DNA of 64,000 nucleotides, taken from the NCBI GenBank assembly GCA_016722705.1, contig JADKGN010000004.1, forward strand, positions 2,604,001 through 2,668,000. The letters run 5' to 3'. This stretch comes from Candidatus Dechloromonas phosphoritropha (GTDB lineage: Bacteria > Pseudomonadota > Gammaproteobacteria > Burkholderiales > Rhodocyclaceae). The number at the start of each line of letters is the position of its first letter. The first letter of the stretch is position 1. A program made the translations under genes and the position numbers. The notes beneath the pieces were generated by a model. It was not told where the DNA came from. It searched no databases and was given only the letters and a program-made list of their open reading frames with translations. Shown here piece after piece: positions 18,675 through 26,375 of the stretch.

Positions 18675-19565
18675 TCAGAGGCGGGCGTCGATAATCGCCG
18701 CGAGCAGTAACACGGTCAATTGAATCAGCGAGGAAAAGAAACAGGCCATCGCGGTCTTGCGGGTCGGATCCTGGGCCAGACGCCAGGCCTTCTGGATGAA
18801 CAGGAATCCGCCTGCTGCGGCGCCCACGGCGTAGATGGCGCCCAGCCCGAAAACCAACGGCAGAAAGGAAGCTGCGACCAGTGCCAGCGTGCTGTAGAAG
18901 ATGGTCTGCGCCGCCCGCTTGTCGCCAACGACGACTGGTAACATCGGTACGCCGGCTGCCTTGTAGTCTTCGCGGAAGGCGATGGCCAGACTCCAGAAGT
19001 GCGGTGGCGTCCACAGGAAGAGGACGAAAGCGAGGGTCAGCGGAACGGCTCCCAGATGCGGATCGGCGGCCGCCGCGCCAGCCAGGACAGCCCAACTGCC
19101 GGCCAGTCCGCCAAAAACGATGTTGAGCCAGGTCCGGCGCTTCAGCCAGACGGTGTAGACGATGGCGTAGAAGAAGGCCCCAAGAAAGACGAACAAGGCT
19201 GACCAGGCGTTGAGCGCAATCCACGCGGAGCCGACCGACAATACCGTCAAAGCCGCGATGATTACGAGCCAGACGGGCCCGTGCTTGATCTCGCCGGTGA
19301 CGAACGGCCGTTTCCTGGTACGCGCCATGAGCGGGTCCAGATCATGCTCGTAATATTGATTGAAGGCGCCGGCACTGGCCGATGAGATCAGAACGGAAAG
19401 CGTCAGAACGATCAACTGCATCCAGTTCAGACTGGCCCCGGGGCTGACAGCGAGGCCGGCAAGCGCCGTAAACGTGATGACGACGCCGATGCGCAGCTTG
19501 AATAGGCTCAGTATGGCGCGGATGGGCAAACCGGAAGTCCTGCCGGGCGGTAGCGTCGATTGCAT
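18675..19565 (-). CDS. ctaB: Protoheme IX farnesyltransferase (haem O synthase)
   Basis: CtaB/CyoE attaches a farnesyl group to haem b to make haem O at the inner membrane. The 296-residue UbiA-family protein shows the prenyl-diphosphate motif NQYYEHDLDPLMARTRKRP, WLKRRTWLNIVFGG and WTPPHFWSLAIAFREDYKAAG, with seven to nine helices. The start is ATG 19565; 24 extra codons upstream are not conserved. It lies between subunit I and the SCO gene, so it serves the haem-copper enzyme of this operon. Confidence 0.93.
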   Translation of the reverse strand: MQSTLPPGRTSGLPIRAILSLFKLRIGVVITFTALAGLAVSPGASLNWMQLIVLTLSVLISSASAGAFNQYYEHDLDPLMARTRKRPFVTGEIKHGPVWLVIIAALTVLSVGSAWIALNAWSALFVFLGAFFYAIVYTVWLKRRTWLNIVFGGLAGSWAVLAGAAAADPHLGAVPLTLAFVLFLWTPPHFWSLAIAFREDYKAAGVPMLPVVVGDKRAAQTIFYSTLALVAASFLPLVFGLGAIYAVGAAAGGFLFIQKAWRLAQDPTRKTAMACFFSSLIQLTVLLLAAIIDARL

Positions 19566-19655
19566 AGTTTCTCGTGGCGTCGTACTCGATTGATTATACC
19601 TGAGTGAAACCTGCTTGAATCGGGCCTGAGTGGACAAGCCCGATTGAGGCGGGTT

Positions 19656-19675
19656 CCCGCGCCTTCCGGCGCGGG
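19656..19675 (-). terminator. GC-rich hairpin between subunit I and ctaB
   Basis: CCCGCGCC, loop of four, GGCGCGGG. There is no T-run on the minus strand, so it may act as an mRNA processing or stability structure or a partial attenuator separating the structural genes from the assembly genes. Confidence 0.4.
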
Positions 19676-19689
19676 GAGTCTCGGTCGGA

Positions 19690-21390
19690 TTAGCTGAGGA
19701 GCCAGACTTCGGACAGGTACTTCCAGTTCACGAAGTAGTAGAGGACAAAGCAGACGAACAGCAATAGCGCCAGTACCACCGTGCCAGGTACGCCAACGTG
19801 GTCGTCCTTGTCCGTATGCGCTGTGGCCGCAGCGGCTGCAGTATTCGACGGGATCGGGGTTGGCTTGTCTGAAACCTTGCCGCCATCAAGCTTCTTGCCG
19901 AAAAGCAGCGAACCGACGACCAGGAATATCCAGAGTCCACCACCAATCACCGCGATGACACCGAAGATACCGGTCAGACCCATCATCAGGTAGGCCGCTC
20001 CCGGCCATTCATACTGGAACGGAGCACCGGAGAAGGCCATGTCCCAGTGCCGGCGGGAAACGCCGAGCGTTCCGGCACCCATCATGACGAGGCCGAGAAT
20101 AGACATGCTTATGCCGTACAGATAGGGCTGAATCTGGCACAGCTTGGGCAGAATCATTTCACGCCGGAACAGGGTGGGAACCAGGATGTAGGTAATTGAC
20201 ATGAATGCCAGAGTCGTACCGACGACGACTGTTGTATGGAAGTGACCGGGAACGTAGAAGGTGTTGTGCATCAGCATGTTGATCTGCTCGGTGCCCAACA
20301 CGACACCGGAAATGCCGCCGAGAAAACCGAAACCGACCAGTGAAATGAACATGCCGGAGAAGGCGGGATTGCCCCAGGGGGCTTTGCGCAGCCACTCGAA
20401 AAGACCATTGGTGTAGCCCTTCTTGCGCTGTGCCGCCTCGATAGCGCCAGGCACGGTAAACCCGTGGATCATTGAGGCCATGACCGCGAAGTACATGAAG
20501 TAGGACGTGTTCAGCACCTTCCATTCCGCGCTCATTCCCGGGTCGGACAGCAGGTGGTGAGCGCTGGCCAGTTGCAGGAAGAGGATGTAGAGCAGGAACG
20601 CACCGCGCGAGACTTTTTCCGACAGCGGCTTGGCATCAAAGATGATGGCAGCCGTCAGGTACCAGATCGAGACGTGCGCGGCAACGTTGATCTGTTGCGA
20701 GGAGTGACCCAAGCCCCACCAGACCATGCGATAGAGCTGCGCGTCGATTTCCTTGATCCAGCCCATCGACCAGAAGAAGGTCGGGATCAGGATGCCGGCC
20801 CCGGAAAGGATCGTGAACGTGGCGATGATTGCCGCGGTAAGCGCGCCAAAAACGACCAGTGGCAGCGAACCGGTGTAGGTCTTGTCCCTTTTGGCGACAA
20901 CCAGCGTGCCAAAGAACACGGCGGTCCCCAGCAGTGCGCCGACAGCGACCAGGATGATGCCGAGGTAGAAGTGCGGTGCGGCCTGCATCGGGACATACGA
21001 GGTAAACATCACGCTCGATCCGCCCTGGTAGATGGCGACGTTGGTCATGATGCCGCCTATGACCATCAGCCAGAATCCGAGCCAGGCGATCTTTGGCGTC
21101 GCCAGCCGGCATCGCAACAGGGTCGATGAGGCGAAGTAGAGAACCGCCACTTCAAAGAACAGGATCCACAGGATCAGCATGTCGATGCCGTGGGCGGTCA
21201 GGATGGTGTAGAACTCGTCAGCTGGCAGGAGTTTGATTGCCGGCCAGCGGGTCAGGATGACGAGTAGGGCGGTGATGCCGCCAACCAGCAGCCAGAGAAC
21301 GCCGGCGACAGCGTTCCAGCGCATCAGCTTTTCAGCCTGGTCCTCGAATTGCAGTCCGGAAATCGGACAGGTACGGTAAGTAGTGGCCAT
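19690..21390 (-). CDS. Haem-copper oxidase-type subunit I, probable sNOR-like NO reductase
   Basis: The 566-residue membrane protein has all haem and CuB histidines: His67 (TAHGIDM) and His385 (GHFHTT) for low-spin haem, His383 for the catalytic haem, and His229, His278 and His279 (ASAHHLLSDP) for CuB. The helix-VI motif reads GHSSQQ, so the fifth position is Gln233, not the Tyr that cross-links to His in A-type oxidases. The missing Tyr and the neighbouring CuA subunit and senC-like gene fit the sNOR group described from Nitrosomonas and other betaproteobacteria, which reduces NO. The C-terminus adds an extra helix after an Ala-rich linker. O2 reduction cannot be excluded from sequence alone. 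Confidence 0.8.
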   Translation of the reverse strand: MATTYRTCPISGLQFEDQAEKLMRWNAVAGVLWLLVGGITALLVILTRWPAIKLLPADEFYTILTAHGIDMLILWILFFEVAVLYFASSTLLRCRLATPKIAWLGFWLMVIGGIMTNVAIYQGGSSVMFTSYVPMQAAPHFYLGIILVAVGALLGTAVFFGTLVVAKRDKTYTGSLPLVVFGALTAAIIATFTILSGAGILIPTFFWSMGWIKEIDAQLYRMVWWGLGHSSQQINVAAHVSIWYLTAAIIFDAKPLSEKVSRGAFLLYILFLQLASAHHLLSDPGMSAEWKVLNTSYFMYFAVMASMIHGFTVPGAIEAAQRKKGYTNGLFEWLRKAPWGNPAFSGMFISLVGFGFLGGISGVVLGTEQINMLMHNTFYVPGHFHTTVVVGTTLAFMSITYILVPTLFRREMILPKLCQIQPYLYGISMSILGLVMMGAGTLGVSRRHWDMAFSGAPFQYEWPGAAYLMMGLTGIFGVIAVIGGGLWIFLVVGSLLFGKKLDGGKVSDKPTPIPSNTAAAAATAHTDKDDHVGVPGTVVLALLLFVCFVLYYFVNWKYLSEVWLLS

Positions 21391-21400
21391 CTATGTCCCC

Positions 21401-21949
21401 TTATTTGACGTAAATACGGCCGAGCATGGTGTGGTGGCCGATGCCGCAGTATTCGTTACAGACGATGGCGTAGGTGCCTGCTTTGGTCGGTGTCATTTTG
21501 ACCACATGCTCGTAGCCCGGAAGAACCTGGATATTGATATTCACAGGCTGGAGCGAGAAGCCGTGGTTGTAGTCCATCGACGAAAGGTGGATCTTGTATT
21601 CCTTGCCCGCTTCCAGTTCGAGGATCGGGTACCAGGCCCACAGGCGCGCGATCAGGTAGCCATCGCCGCCGGCCGGAATCTTGGCCACGGGGATTTCTTC
21701 TCCTTGCAGGCCTATTTCCGTACGGATGGTGTTTTCGGCGATGAACTTCTCGGCCTTGGCGGCAAACATCTCGGGGGTGGTCCTGTAGACCTCGTTCGAG
21801 AGGTTCTGCTTACCGTAAATGTGCCAGTAGAGCATCATGCCGAACATGATCATGCCCCATACGAAAGCGATACCAATCCACGCCCATTCGACCCCGGCGA
21901 TGGGCTGTTTCCACCAGAGCCGTTCTGACGGCGGCAGAATTGCACTCAT
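21401..21949 (-). CDS. Haem-copper enzyme subunit II with CuA site (NorY/CoxB-like)
   Basis: The 182-residue protein has one membrane helix (residues 22-42, WAWIGIAFVWGMIMFGMMLYW) and a periplasmic cupredoxin domain. The CuA ligands are complete: a His in MDYNHGF and the CNEYCGIGHHTM motif (two Cys, Glu, His, Met). It accepts electrons from a soluble cytochrome c and passes them to subunit I, encoded 10 bp downstream. It is short, with one instead of two N-terminal helices, like ba3-type and sNOR subunits. Confidence 0.9.
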   Translation of the reverse strand: MSAILPPSERLWWKQPIAGVEWAWIGIAFVWGMIMFGMMLYWHIYGKQNLSNEVYRTTPEMFAAKAEKFIAENTIRTEIGLQGEEIPVAKIPAGGDGYLIARLWAWYPILELEAGKEYKIHLSSMDYNHGFSLQPVNINIQVLPGYEHVVKMTPTKAGTYAIVCNEYCGIGHHTMLGRIYVK

Positions 21950-21973
21950 TTTCTTCTCCCTATGATTGATGAG

Positions 21974-22123
21974 TTACTTGGCGAGCGGCACCGTCATGAT
22001 GTCGATAATGCCCCACAGGATGTAGATTAGGCCTGGTGAAGCCACGCCGATGAACAGAAGCAGGAAGTGGTTGTCAAGCAGCTTCTGCATGAAGGGGATG
22101 TCGTCGTCGTTGGTGGTGGTCAT
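21974..22123 (-). CDS. Small single-helix subunit of the haem-copper enzyme
   Basis: This 49-residue protein has a polar N-terminus and one helix (HFLLLFIGVASPGLIYILWGII). The ATG follows a very strong GGAGGAG. It is first in the operon with subunits II and I, 24 bp apart, like the subunit IIa/IV-type helices of other terminal enzymes. No homologue name can be given. Confidence 0.75.
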   Translation of the reverse strand: MTTTNDDDIPFMQKLLDNHFLLLFIGVASPGLIYILWGIIDIMTVPLAK

Positions 22124-22216
22124 GCTTTTTCTCCTCCATCGTTGGTGCGTGTTGCGCACGATTGATTACCTGAATACTGGAACCCGAAATGCCGGATCAA
22201 ATGACCGGGAGGCTAC

Positions 22217-22265
22217 CGCCGGAAGGCTACCGATGAAAGGTGCTCGAATATATGATTTGTGTCAA
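22217..22265 (-). promoter_or_regulatory. Candidate FNR-type promoter of the sNOR-like operon
   Basis: On the minus strand TTGACACAAATCAT (22265-22252) matches the FNR consensus except for the tolerated C and a final T. TAGCCT, keeping the three most important -10 bases, follows after exactly 22 bp, the same spacing as at 17609-17657. The predicted start is near 22217, about 94 bp before the first gene. Confidence 0.45.
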
Positions 22266-22280
22266 TATCTGCGACAAACT

Positions 22281-22295
22281 GTCACATGCTGTGAC
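22281..22295. promoter_or_regulatory. Perfect palindrome, possible operator
   Basis: GTCACATGCTGTGAC is a perfect 15-bp palindrome between the divergent sNOR-like operon and ctaA. It lies about 49 bp before the predicted start from the TATAAT at 22325-22330. A looser inverted repeat (TTGTGTC...GCGACAA, 22258-22277) lies just left of it. The binding protein is unknown. Confidence 0.4.
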
Positions 22296-22324
22296 GGCTG
22301 ATGATGGGTCTGCGACTTCTCACA

Positions 22325-22330
22325 TATAAT
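22325..22330 (+). promoter_or_regulatory. Candidate -10 element of ctaA
   Basis: A perfect TATAAT sits 10 bp before the first ATG of ctaA. If used with that ATG the leader would be only a few bases, so the later ATGs at 22356/22359 may be the true starts. No -35 match is visible. Confidence 0.35.
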
Positions 22331-22340
22331 CCGTGCCGAA

Positions 22341-23438
22341 ATGTTACCGGAACCCATGATGATCCACTCGGCACCCCCCCATACCGGTTCTGCTGATTTA
22401 TCCGTCCGCCGACAGATCGCGATCTGGCTTTTTGCCTGCTGTGCCATGGTATTCGCGATTCTTGTGGTGGGTGGCGTCACACGCCTCACTCATTCCGGCC
22501 TCTCGATCGTCGAATGGAAGCCGATTGTCGGCGTCATCCCGCCGCTCAACCAGGCCGAATGGGATGAAACCTTCGACAAGTACAAGAAGACGCCCGAATA
22601 CCAGAAGGTGAATCACCAGATTTCGATGGACGAATTCAAGTTCATCTTCTATTGGGAGTACTGGCATCGGGTGCTCGGGCGACTGGTCGGAATCGTTTTC
22701 CTGGTGCCGTTCACCTATTTTCTGTTGTGGCGAAAGCTCGCCACACCGCTGATTCCAAAGCTTCTCGGCATTTTCCTGCTCGGCGGTATGCAGGGCGCGA
22801 TGGGCTGGTATATGGTCAAGAGTGGCTTGGTCGATGATCCCCGCGTCAGCCAGTACCGCCTGACTGCGCATCTGTCGCTGGCTTTCCTGATCTTCATCGC
22901 GATGATGTGGGTCGCGCTGGGATTGTGGGCCGAGCGCGCACGGATGACCGCCGATGCCACGTTGCGGGGATTGCAGCGGATCGGATTCTGGCTCGTCGTC
23001 CTGGTGTTCTATATGGTCATCACCGGCGGCTTTGTTGCCGGGATACGCGCCGGCAAGGCCTACAACACCTTCCCCTTGATGAATGGCCAAGTGCTCCCGC
23101 CGGAGAGTTTCATTCTCGACCCGTGGTATCTCAATTTTTTCAACAATATGGCGCTGGTCCAGTTCGATCACCGGGCCGGCGCGTGGCTGCTGGCCTTTAT
23201 CGTTCCATGGTTCTGGGTCAGGACCAGGTCGCCTGTCGTATCCACCCGGGCCAAGTCCGTGGCCAGTCTGCTGCTTGTTGCCGTGGCAGCACAGGTAGCA
23301 TTGGGCATCTGGACGCTCCTTTCCGCCGTTCCCGTCGCCCTCGGCGCGGCGCACCAGGGAGGTGCAATGATGGTATTCGGTGTTCTTCTGTGGCTGAACC
23401 ACGAACTGCGAGTCGCCCGCGATCCGGGCATGGGCTGA
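22341..23438 (+). CDS. ctaA: Haem A synthase (Cox15/CtaA, long type)
   Basis: CtaA oxidises the C8 methyl of haem O to give haem A in the inner membrane. The 365-residue protein has the Cox15-type signature: GGVTRLTHSGLSIVEWKPIVGVIPP after helix 1, FKFIFYWEYWHRVLGR with a haem His, RLTAHLSLAF, VQFDHRAGAWLL and GAAHQGGAMMV with further His ligands. The long loop after helix 1 marks the alpha/betaproteobacterial and mitochondrial form. It is divergent from the operon encoding the haem-copper enzyme and haem O synthase. Starts at 22356 or 22359 are also possible. Confidence 0.92.
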   Translation: MLPEPMMIHSAPPHTGSADLSVRRQIAIWLFACCAMVFAILVVGGVTRLTHSGLSIVEWKPIVGVIPPLNQAEWDETFDKYKKTPEYQKVNHQISMDEFKFIFYWEYWHRVLGRLVGIVFLVPFTYFLLWRKLATPLIPKLLGIFLLGGMQGAMGWYMVKSGLVDDPRVSQYRLTAHLSLAFLIFIAMMWVALGLWAERARMTADATLRGLQRIGFWLVVLVFYMVITGGFVAGIRAGKAYNTFPLMNGQVLPPESFILDPWYLNFFNNMALVQFDHRAGAWLLAFIVPWFWVRTRSPVVSTRAKSVASLLLVAVAAQVALGIWTLLSAVPVALGAAHQGGAMMVFGVLLWLNHELRVARDPGMG

Positions 23439-24361
23439 TGGAGACGGACGCTGCCCGCTTGCGAAGAATCGGAGAGCTTGCAGTTACGCTAACGGTGCTC
23501 GCAGTCGTCGTGGTTCTGGTAAGCGCGATGATGCGTCTGGATGCCGCCGGTCTCGGCTGCGCCGACTGGCCGGCCTGCTACGGACAGTTGCTCGGCCGCG
23601 AACCACAGGCGCCGGAGTTCGGCATTGTCCGGATCCTGCACCGGCTGGTCGCCTCGACCTCGCTGGTGCTCGCCTGCGTCCTCGTCTGGCTTTGCCTGCG
23701 CCCGCAGCCGCTGCGGCCGGCTGCCTCCTTCGCCTCGCTGCTGCTCCTGCTGATGCTGGCGCTGGCAATCCTCGGTATCTGGAGTCACGACCCACGGCGC
23801 GTGTTTGTCGGATTCCTCAATATCATGGGTGGCCTTGGCCTCGTAACCTTTTCCTGGCGCGTAGTGCTGGCTTGCGGGAGGCCCGGTTCTGCGGTCGAAA
23901 CCCCGCACCCAGGCGTGCTGTTGCGTCTGGGTCTCGGTGCGCTGTCGCTGACGGTGATGCTGGGTGCCTGGATCGGGGCCAGTTACGCGGCGCTTGCCTG
24001 CACCTCAATCCCCGACTGTGACGGGGTCTGGTGGCCTGCCGCTGCCGGGCTGTCAGCCCTCAATCCCTTCCTTAGACAGGTCGCGGTGCCTCTCTCCGGT
24101 GATGCGGGCGGCGTCATGTTGCACCTCCTGCACCGCTACTTCGCTCTGGCGACCTTCTTCCTTCTCGGCGCGGCAGTCTTGCAGATGCTGCGCATGGGGG
24201 TGCGACGCAAGGCTGCCGGGGCGATCCTGGCATTGCTGGTCGTTGAGTTGGTCGTGGGCGGGTTGACGGTGCTCACCGGCCTCAATCTCTGGCTGGTACT
24301 TGCTCACGGCCTTTGTGCCGCTGCCTTGCTGGCCTCGGTTGCGACGCTGTTGCGGCGCTAG
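23438..24361 (+). CDS. Second haem A synthase-like protein (CtaA/Cox15 family, cysteine-pair type)
   Basis: The 307-residue, eight-helix protein overlaps the ctaA stop by one base (TGATG). It has the short loop form: MMRLDAAGLGCADWPACYGQ with a Cys pair, HRLVASTSLVLA with a haem His, a second Cys pair (ACTSIPDC) and LLHRYFALATFF. Cys pairs like these are known in Bacillus-type CtaA. Two different homologues in tandem is unusual; this one could be a second subunit, a paralogue for another haem enzyme, or an assembly factor. Family assignment is firm, role uncertain. Confidence 0.75.
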   Translation: METDAARLRRIGELAVTLTVLAVVVVLVSAMMRLDAAGLGCADWPACYGQLLGREPQAPEFGIVRILHRLVASTSLVLACVLVWLCLRPQPLRPAASFASLLLLLMLALAILGIWSHDPRRVFVGFLNIMGGLGLVTFSWRVVLACGRPGSAVETPHPGVLLRLGLGALSLTVMLGAWIGASYAALACTSIPDCDGVWWPAAAGLSALNPFLRQVAVPLSGDAGGVMLHLLHRYFALATFFLLGAAVLQMLRMGVRRKAAGAILALLVVELVVGGLTVLTGLNLWLVLAHGLCAAALLASVATLLRR

Positions 24362-24446
24362 CCGCGTGTCTTTCTGGACCGAGCATAGAGGCAACGGAAG
24401 TTCGTGGCCGACACGGTCGAGCCTGAAAGTTTGACGATGGCGATTC

Positions 24447-24917
24447 TCAGTGCTGGTGCGGATTAGCGACGGGCGCCTTGCCGGTAAGGTCGCGGACCTC
24501 GGCGGCGACCTCAATCATCTCCACTTTCCTGTCCTTGCCTTCGAATTGCAATGTCAGCGGGACCGAGTCGCCAGTCTTGATCGTCTGTTTGAGATTCATC
24601 AGCATGACGTGATAGCCTCCCGGTCCGAGGATGACTGGTTTGCCGGCGGGCAGGTCGAGGCGGGGGACGGCGCGCATTTTCATCACGCCGCCATCCATCT
24701 TCATTTCGTGGATCTCCGTCACGCCCGCCACCGGGCTTGCCGCGCCGACCAGCGTCGCGCCCGACTTGCTGGTAACTTCCATGAACGCGCCGGTCGCCAT
24801 CTGGCCAGCAACAGTGCCGCGAACCCACGGTGCCTTGATTTCGATATCCCCGGCGAAGGCCGTCGTTGTCGAAAGGGCGAGAAGGGCGGATGTCAGTATG
24901 ACGTGCAGGGCTTTCAT
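24447..24917 (-). CDS. PCuAC-type periplasmic copper chaperone
   Basis: The 156-residue exported protein (signal peptide ALHVILTSALLALSTTTAFA) has the PCu(A)C family pattern: IKAPWVRGT, GAFMEV, HEMKMDGGVMKMR and PGGYHVMLMNLK, i.e. the H(M)x10Mx21HxM-type copper site. Such proteins pass Cu(I) to the CuA centre with SCO. AAGGAG precedes the ATG at 24917; the longer frame upstream is unconserved. It is the third gene of a minus-strand set with DUF1318 and SCO, convergent with the haem A synthase genes. Confidence 0.88.
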   Translation of the reverse strand: MKALHVILTSALLALSTTTAFAGDIEIKAPWVRGTVAGQMATGAFMEVTSKSGATLVGAASPVAGVTEIHEMKMDGGVMKMRAVPRLDLPAGKPVILGPGGYHVMLMNLKQTIKTGDSVPLTLQFEGKDRKVEMIEVAAEVRDLTGKAPVANPHQH

Positions 24918-25023
24918 TGGGATCTCCTTTACGGCGTGGGCACGAATTATAAATGGTGGCGTGCCGAAGTCGCCGCGACACGATGTCGCAGCGATCCGGT
25001 AACTTGGCGGTAGCGCGACAAGG

Positions 25024-25446
25024 CTACGGCTTCTTGTACCAGTTGCCCTGTGCATCCTCTATCCACCAGCCCGAGTGGAACTGATCCTTCCAGCGTTTTA
25101 TTTGCGCCGCGCGCACTGCCGGCTGCGCTTCCTTGCCGCCATGTGCTTCGGCAATGGCATAGATCAGTGAGTTGCGCTCGGGATTTTCCTGGTCGATGAG
25201 CTTTCCGGCGATCTGACTCTGCGTCAGGGTAAGTCGGCTGCCATCGTGTACCTTGATCATCCCGTCGTCGCCGAGGCCGATGACGCCAGCTTCATAAAAG
25301 CGAATGAGCCGTGATGAGCGCTGAGCCAGCGAATGTTTGGCGACCATGACCGGCGGCGTGCCGATATCCAGGTTGATTTCGCTGGTGACTGGCGCGGCAG
25401 CGACGGATTTGGCAAGGAAGACGAGCAGGATGAGTATGTATTTCAT
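25024..25446 (-). CDS. YdbL-like DUF1318 periplasmic protein
   Basis: The 140-residue protein has a signal peptide (YILILLVFLAKSVAA) and a region RFYEAGVIGLGDDGMIKVHD followed by a helical domain with NPERNSLIYAIAEAHG, which resembles the DUF1318/YdbL group. The C-terminus has GWWIEDAQGNWYKK. It starts 16 bp after the SCO gene, so it belongs to the copper-delivery operon, but its function is not known. Confidence 0.65.
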   Translation of the reverse strand: MKYILILLVFLAKSVAAAPVTSEINLDIGTPPVMVAKHSLAQRSSRLIRFYEAGVIGLGDDGMIKVHDGSRLTLTQSQIAGKLIDQENPERNSLIYAIAEAHGGKEAQPAVRAAQIKRWKDQFHSGWWIEDAQGNWYKKP

Positions 25447-25462
25447 GTAGATTCCAGAAAGA

Positions 25463-26044
25463 TTACTTGCCGGCCAGCAGAAGCTTGAGGTCGGCGGCGA
25501 CATTGGCGGGTGTCTCGCCGTGGCGCAGCAGGAGCCGCAGCCGCCCCTGCGGATCAAAGACATAGCTTCCGGTCGAGTGATCGATGCTGTAGTTGTCGGG
25601 CGTGGTGCCGGGCTGTCTGGTGTAGAAGACCTTGAAATCCTTGGCCAGCATGGCGATGGTTGCTTCGTCGCCGCGCAGCCCAATGAAAGTTGGGTCAAAC
25701 ATCGGTACATAGGCGGCCAGCAACTCGGGCGTGTCACGAGCCGGATCCAGTGTGACAAATAGTACCTGAACACGGGCTGCGTCATCGCCCAGCAACTTCA
25801 ATGCATCGCGCATCGTTGCCAGCGTGGTCGGGCAGACGTCTGGGCATTGGGTGTAGCCGAAGAACAGCACGACCACTTTGCCCTTGAAGTTCGCCAGGTG
25901 GCGTGGCTGTCCGTGATGGTCGGTGAGGTTGAAATCCTTGCCCCATTCGGTACCGGAGATGTTGGTCGCGTGGAAATTCGGCGGCTCGGAGCACCCGGCG
26001 ACAAGGAGAGCAATGCACAGGATGGTTGCGATGAATCTTGCCAT
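25463..26044 (-). CDS. SCO1/SenC-family lipoprotein
   Basis: The 193-residue protein has a lipoprotein signal (CIALLVAGCS) and a thioredoxin-like fold with the copper motif GYTQCPDVCPTTL and a distal His (IDHSTGSYVF). It is a second SCO paralogue; the other, at 17779-18663, is anchored by a C-terminal helix instead. With PCuAC downstream it probably loads copper into a CuA subunit such as that at 21401-21949. Confidence 0.9.
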   Translation of the reverse strand: MARFIATILCIALLVAGCSEPPNFHATNISGTEWGKDFNLTDHHGQPRHLANFKGKVVVLFFGYTQCPDVCPTTLATMRDALKLLGDDAARVQVLFVTLDPARDTPELLAAYVPMFDPTFIGLRGDEATIAMLAKDFKVFYTRQPGTTPDNYSIDHSTGSYVFDPQGRLRLLLRHGETPANVAADLKLLLAGK

Positions 26045-26375
26045 TGGATTCGGTGGCCAGTATGAGGGGTTGAGGAAGCGATACGAGCCGGAGGCGCCTG
26101 CGATTCGCCGGAATGCCGTCAGAAGTTAGATGCAGCATTGTAAACGCTTACCGAAAGATGGAAAGCTCGGTGAAGAAGAAACAGCTCCGTGTGGCGAGTG
26201 CCCGAGCGAATCAATCCGGCGAACGTAGCTCGTGGCGTCTTTCCCATTCGGAAATTGTCGGACGGTTCCTCCGTCTCCGGTTGGGTGGGCAGCGGTCTGC
26301 TGTTGTCCGAGAATCGCCAACGCCCGTCGGGTCTGCTCACGGTATACTCCGGCATTTTCAAGTTGAAAGTCTTTC
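26045..26375. other. Intergenic region between divergent SCO and NYN genes
   Basis: No gene with convincing homology was found in these 331 bases. The only site-like element is TATACT at 26343-26348, 28 bp before the NYN gene ATG, a plausible -10 without a clear -35. Short open frames on both strands look random. Confidence 0.4.
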
